64,000 bases of DNA from the NCBI RefSeq assembly GCF_002355635.1, contig NZ_AP017558.1:1426001-1490000 (forward strand), written 5' to 3'. This document shows, piece by piece, positions 62,915 to 64,000 of the stretch. The notes below the pieces were generated by a model. It did not search any database. It was not told the DNA's origin and was given only the letters and a program-made list of their open reading frames with translations. Positions within the stretch are counted from its first letter, which is position 1. Each line of letters begins with the position of its first letter. The translations under genes were made by a program, and so were the position numbers. Origin of the DNA: Halopenitus persicus (GTDB taxonomy: Archaea; Halobacteriota; Halobacteria; Halobacteriales; Haloferacaceae).

Positions 62915-63892
62915 TCAGGTGTCGCTGCGCTGGTACCGGTTGCGCAGCAGGATCGCGGTCGCGTTGAGCAGGATCATCGTCGCGAGCAGGACGACGACGC
63001 CGGCGGCGACCACGCCGTAGCGGAACTCCGGCTGCGGCCGGGCCCGCCAGTTGTAGATCTGCATCGGCATCGCGCTCACGCTGTCGAAGAGCGTGGTCGG
63101 CACGCTGAAGACGCTCGTGGCGGCGCCGATCATGATGAGCGGCGCGGTCTCGCCGATGGCGCGACCCAGCGCGAGGATCGTTCCGGTGAGGATCCCCGGC
63201 AGCGCCTGCGGGAGCGTGACGTTCCGGAGCGTCTGCCACTCGCTTGCGCCCATCCCGCGGCTCGCCTGTCGGTAGGAGTCGGGGACGGCGCGCAGCGCCT
63301 CCTGGGAGGAGACGATGACGATCGGCAACACGAGCAGGCCGACGGTCAGCCCGCCGACGAGGACGATCCCGCTATCGAAGCCGATCCCGCGCACGAAAAC
63401 GGCGAGGCCGAGCAGCCCGTAGACGACCGAGGGAACGCCCGCGAGGTTGGCGATGTTGATCCGGACGATCCGAGTGATCCGGTTCTCGGGCGCGTACTCC
63501 TCCAGGTAGACCGCCGCCCCGATCCCGATCGGGAAGACGGCGAAGACCATCACGACCAGGATGAGCAGCGACCCGACGATCGGGGCGAGGAACCCGGCCT
63601 CGGCCGGGGTCCGCGAGGGGAGACTCGTGAGGAACTGCCAGTCGACCCAGGAGCTATGCGCGGGATCGAGGAGCGAGAAGGCGTCGACCGCGACGTACGC
63701 GAGGAGGATGAACACCATCGCGATCCCGGAGAGCGCGGCGAACAGGAGCGCGTACGCGAACGCCTTGTCGCGGAGCGCACGGTACAGCGGACCCCAGCCG
63801 CTTCGGGCGAACGGGTTGGTCCCCGATCCGGCTGCGGTCCCGTCCGCGGAGGCCCCCTCGCCGGCGGTTTCCGGATCCGGCTCGACGCTCAT
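62915..63892 (-). CDS. pstA: Phosphate ABC transporter permease PstA
   Basis: 325 residues with six membrane helices after an acidic Gly/Ala N-tail. Features are FLAPIVGSLLILVVMVFAVFPIGIGAAVYLEEYAP, NLAGVPSVVYGLLGLAVFV and the EAA-type loop DSYRQASRGMGASEWQTLRNVTLPQALPGILTG. PstA and PstC form the channel of the high-affinity phosphate importer, driven by PstB with the binding protein PstS. Its ATG overlaps the stop of the upstream pstC fragment at 63889-63892. pstB is not in the window. Confidence 0.92.
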   Translation of the reverse strand: MSVEPDPETAGEGASADGTAAGSGTNPFARSGWGPLYRALRDKAFAYALLFAALSGIAMVFILLAYVAVDAFSLLDPAHSSWVDWQFLTSLPSRTPAEAGFLAPIVGSLLILVVMVFAVFPIGIGAAVYLEEYAPENRITRIVRINIANLAGVPSVVYGLLGLAVFVRGIGFDSGIVLVGGLTVGLLVLPIVIVSSQEALRAVPDSYRQASRGMGASEWQTLRNVTLPQALPGILTGTILALGRAIGETAPLIMIGAATSVFSVPTTLFDSVSAMPMQIYNWRARPQPEFRYGVVAAGVVVLLATMILLNATAILLRNRYQRSDT

Positions 63893-64000
63893 CGGTACTC
63901 CTCCCGGAGCCGGTCACGGATGACCTCGGCGCCGATGTTCAAACTGAAGGTGAACACGAACAACACGAGCCCGAGCGCGAACATCGAGTAGTAGGCCGGC
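63889..64000 (-). CDS. pstC: Phosphate ABC transporter permease PstC (3' end only)
   Basis: The last 36 codons of a gene that continues beyond the window. The minus strand reads YYSMFALGLVLFVFTFSLN, then IGAEVIRDRLREEYR and stop, the last membrane helix and C-terminal tail of PstC. The TGA stop overlaps the ATG of pstA, the usual translational coupling of pstC-pstA. Assignment rests on the short C-terminal match and the pstA neighbour. Confidence 0.82.
   Translation of the reverse strand, partial: PAYYSMFALGLVLFVFTFSLNIGAEVIRDRLREEYR

Overview
The window is a haloarchaeal chromosome segment, most like Halorubrum or a close relative. Most genes are GC-rich and encode strongly acidic proteins. 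Secreted proteins carry Tat lipoprotein signals, and many ORFs have a TATA box about 25 bases before the start codon, the layout of leaderless haloarchaeal transcripts. The informational genes are archaeal (PCNA, RadA, archaeal-type ValS and PheST). LigA, an NAD-dependent ligase that haloarchaea acquired from bacteria, is also present.

Region 1 (1-7130 and 21257-24700) is a sugar-acid catabolic cluster split into two halves. The left half has two enolase-superfamily dehydratases, a mannonate-dehydratase-like protein, a ThDP-dependent enzyme, a D-2-hydroxyacid dehydrogenase and the broken C-terminal half of a sugar ABC ATPase. The right half has a 2,5-dioxovalerate-type aldehyde dehydrogenase, a DapA/KdgD-family lyase and an IclR regulator. 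Together they suggest: sugar acid, then a 2-keto-3-deoxy acid, then an alpha-ketoglutarate semialdehyde, then alpha-ketoglutarate.

Region 2 (about 7140-21200) is visibly AT-richer, has different codon use and sits between those halves. It carries a complete carbohydrate-type ABC transporter (Tat lipoprotein binding protein, two permeases and, about 7 kb away, its own ATPase), an MFS transporter, two short-chain dehydrogenases, a dihydropyrimidinase/hydantoinase-family cyclic amidase, a RidA protein and an M28 aminopeptidase. Between the genes lie at least three decayed transposase genes (IS6-like at 13.4 kb, IS5/ISH1-like at 17 kb, IS6 with recognisable ends at 18.6-19.3 kb). No integrase is visible. 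It looks like an acquired catabolic island that grew by IS-mediated rearrangement and removed or replaced the original sugar transporter.

Region 3 (25.5-64 kb) is ordinary core genome: valS, pheT, pheS, hisA, a Usp/APC amino-acid permease pair, hisB with an ACT-domain regulator, radA, an ammonium transporter fused to a PII domain, the haem/sirohaem genes hemL, hemC, SUMT and hemD, two Tat lipoproteins, ligA, an ABC-2 exporter, a membrane histidine kinase, pcna, an NhaC antiporter, a Vps62-like Tat lipoprotein, two DUF2249 proteins, a HAD dehalogenase, a Nudix hydrolase, a CPBP protease, a 6-phosphogluconate dehydrogenase and the start of a pst phosphate-transport operon cut by the window end.

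Small-scale features include repeated 17-29 bp tandem duplications in intergenic DNA (notably after amt and ligA), a perfect palindrome over the iclR promoter, an inverted repeat at the radA promoter, and haloarchaeal insertions in HemL (cysteine-rich) and HemC (acidic). I found no rRNA, tRNA or CRISPR array. Base composition was judged by eye; no database search was run.
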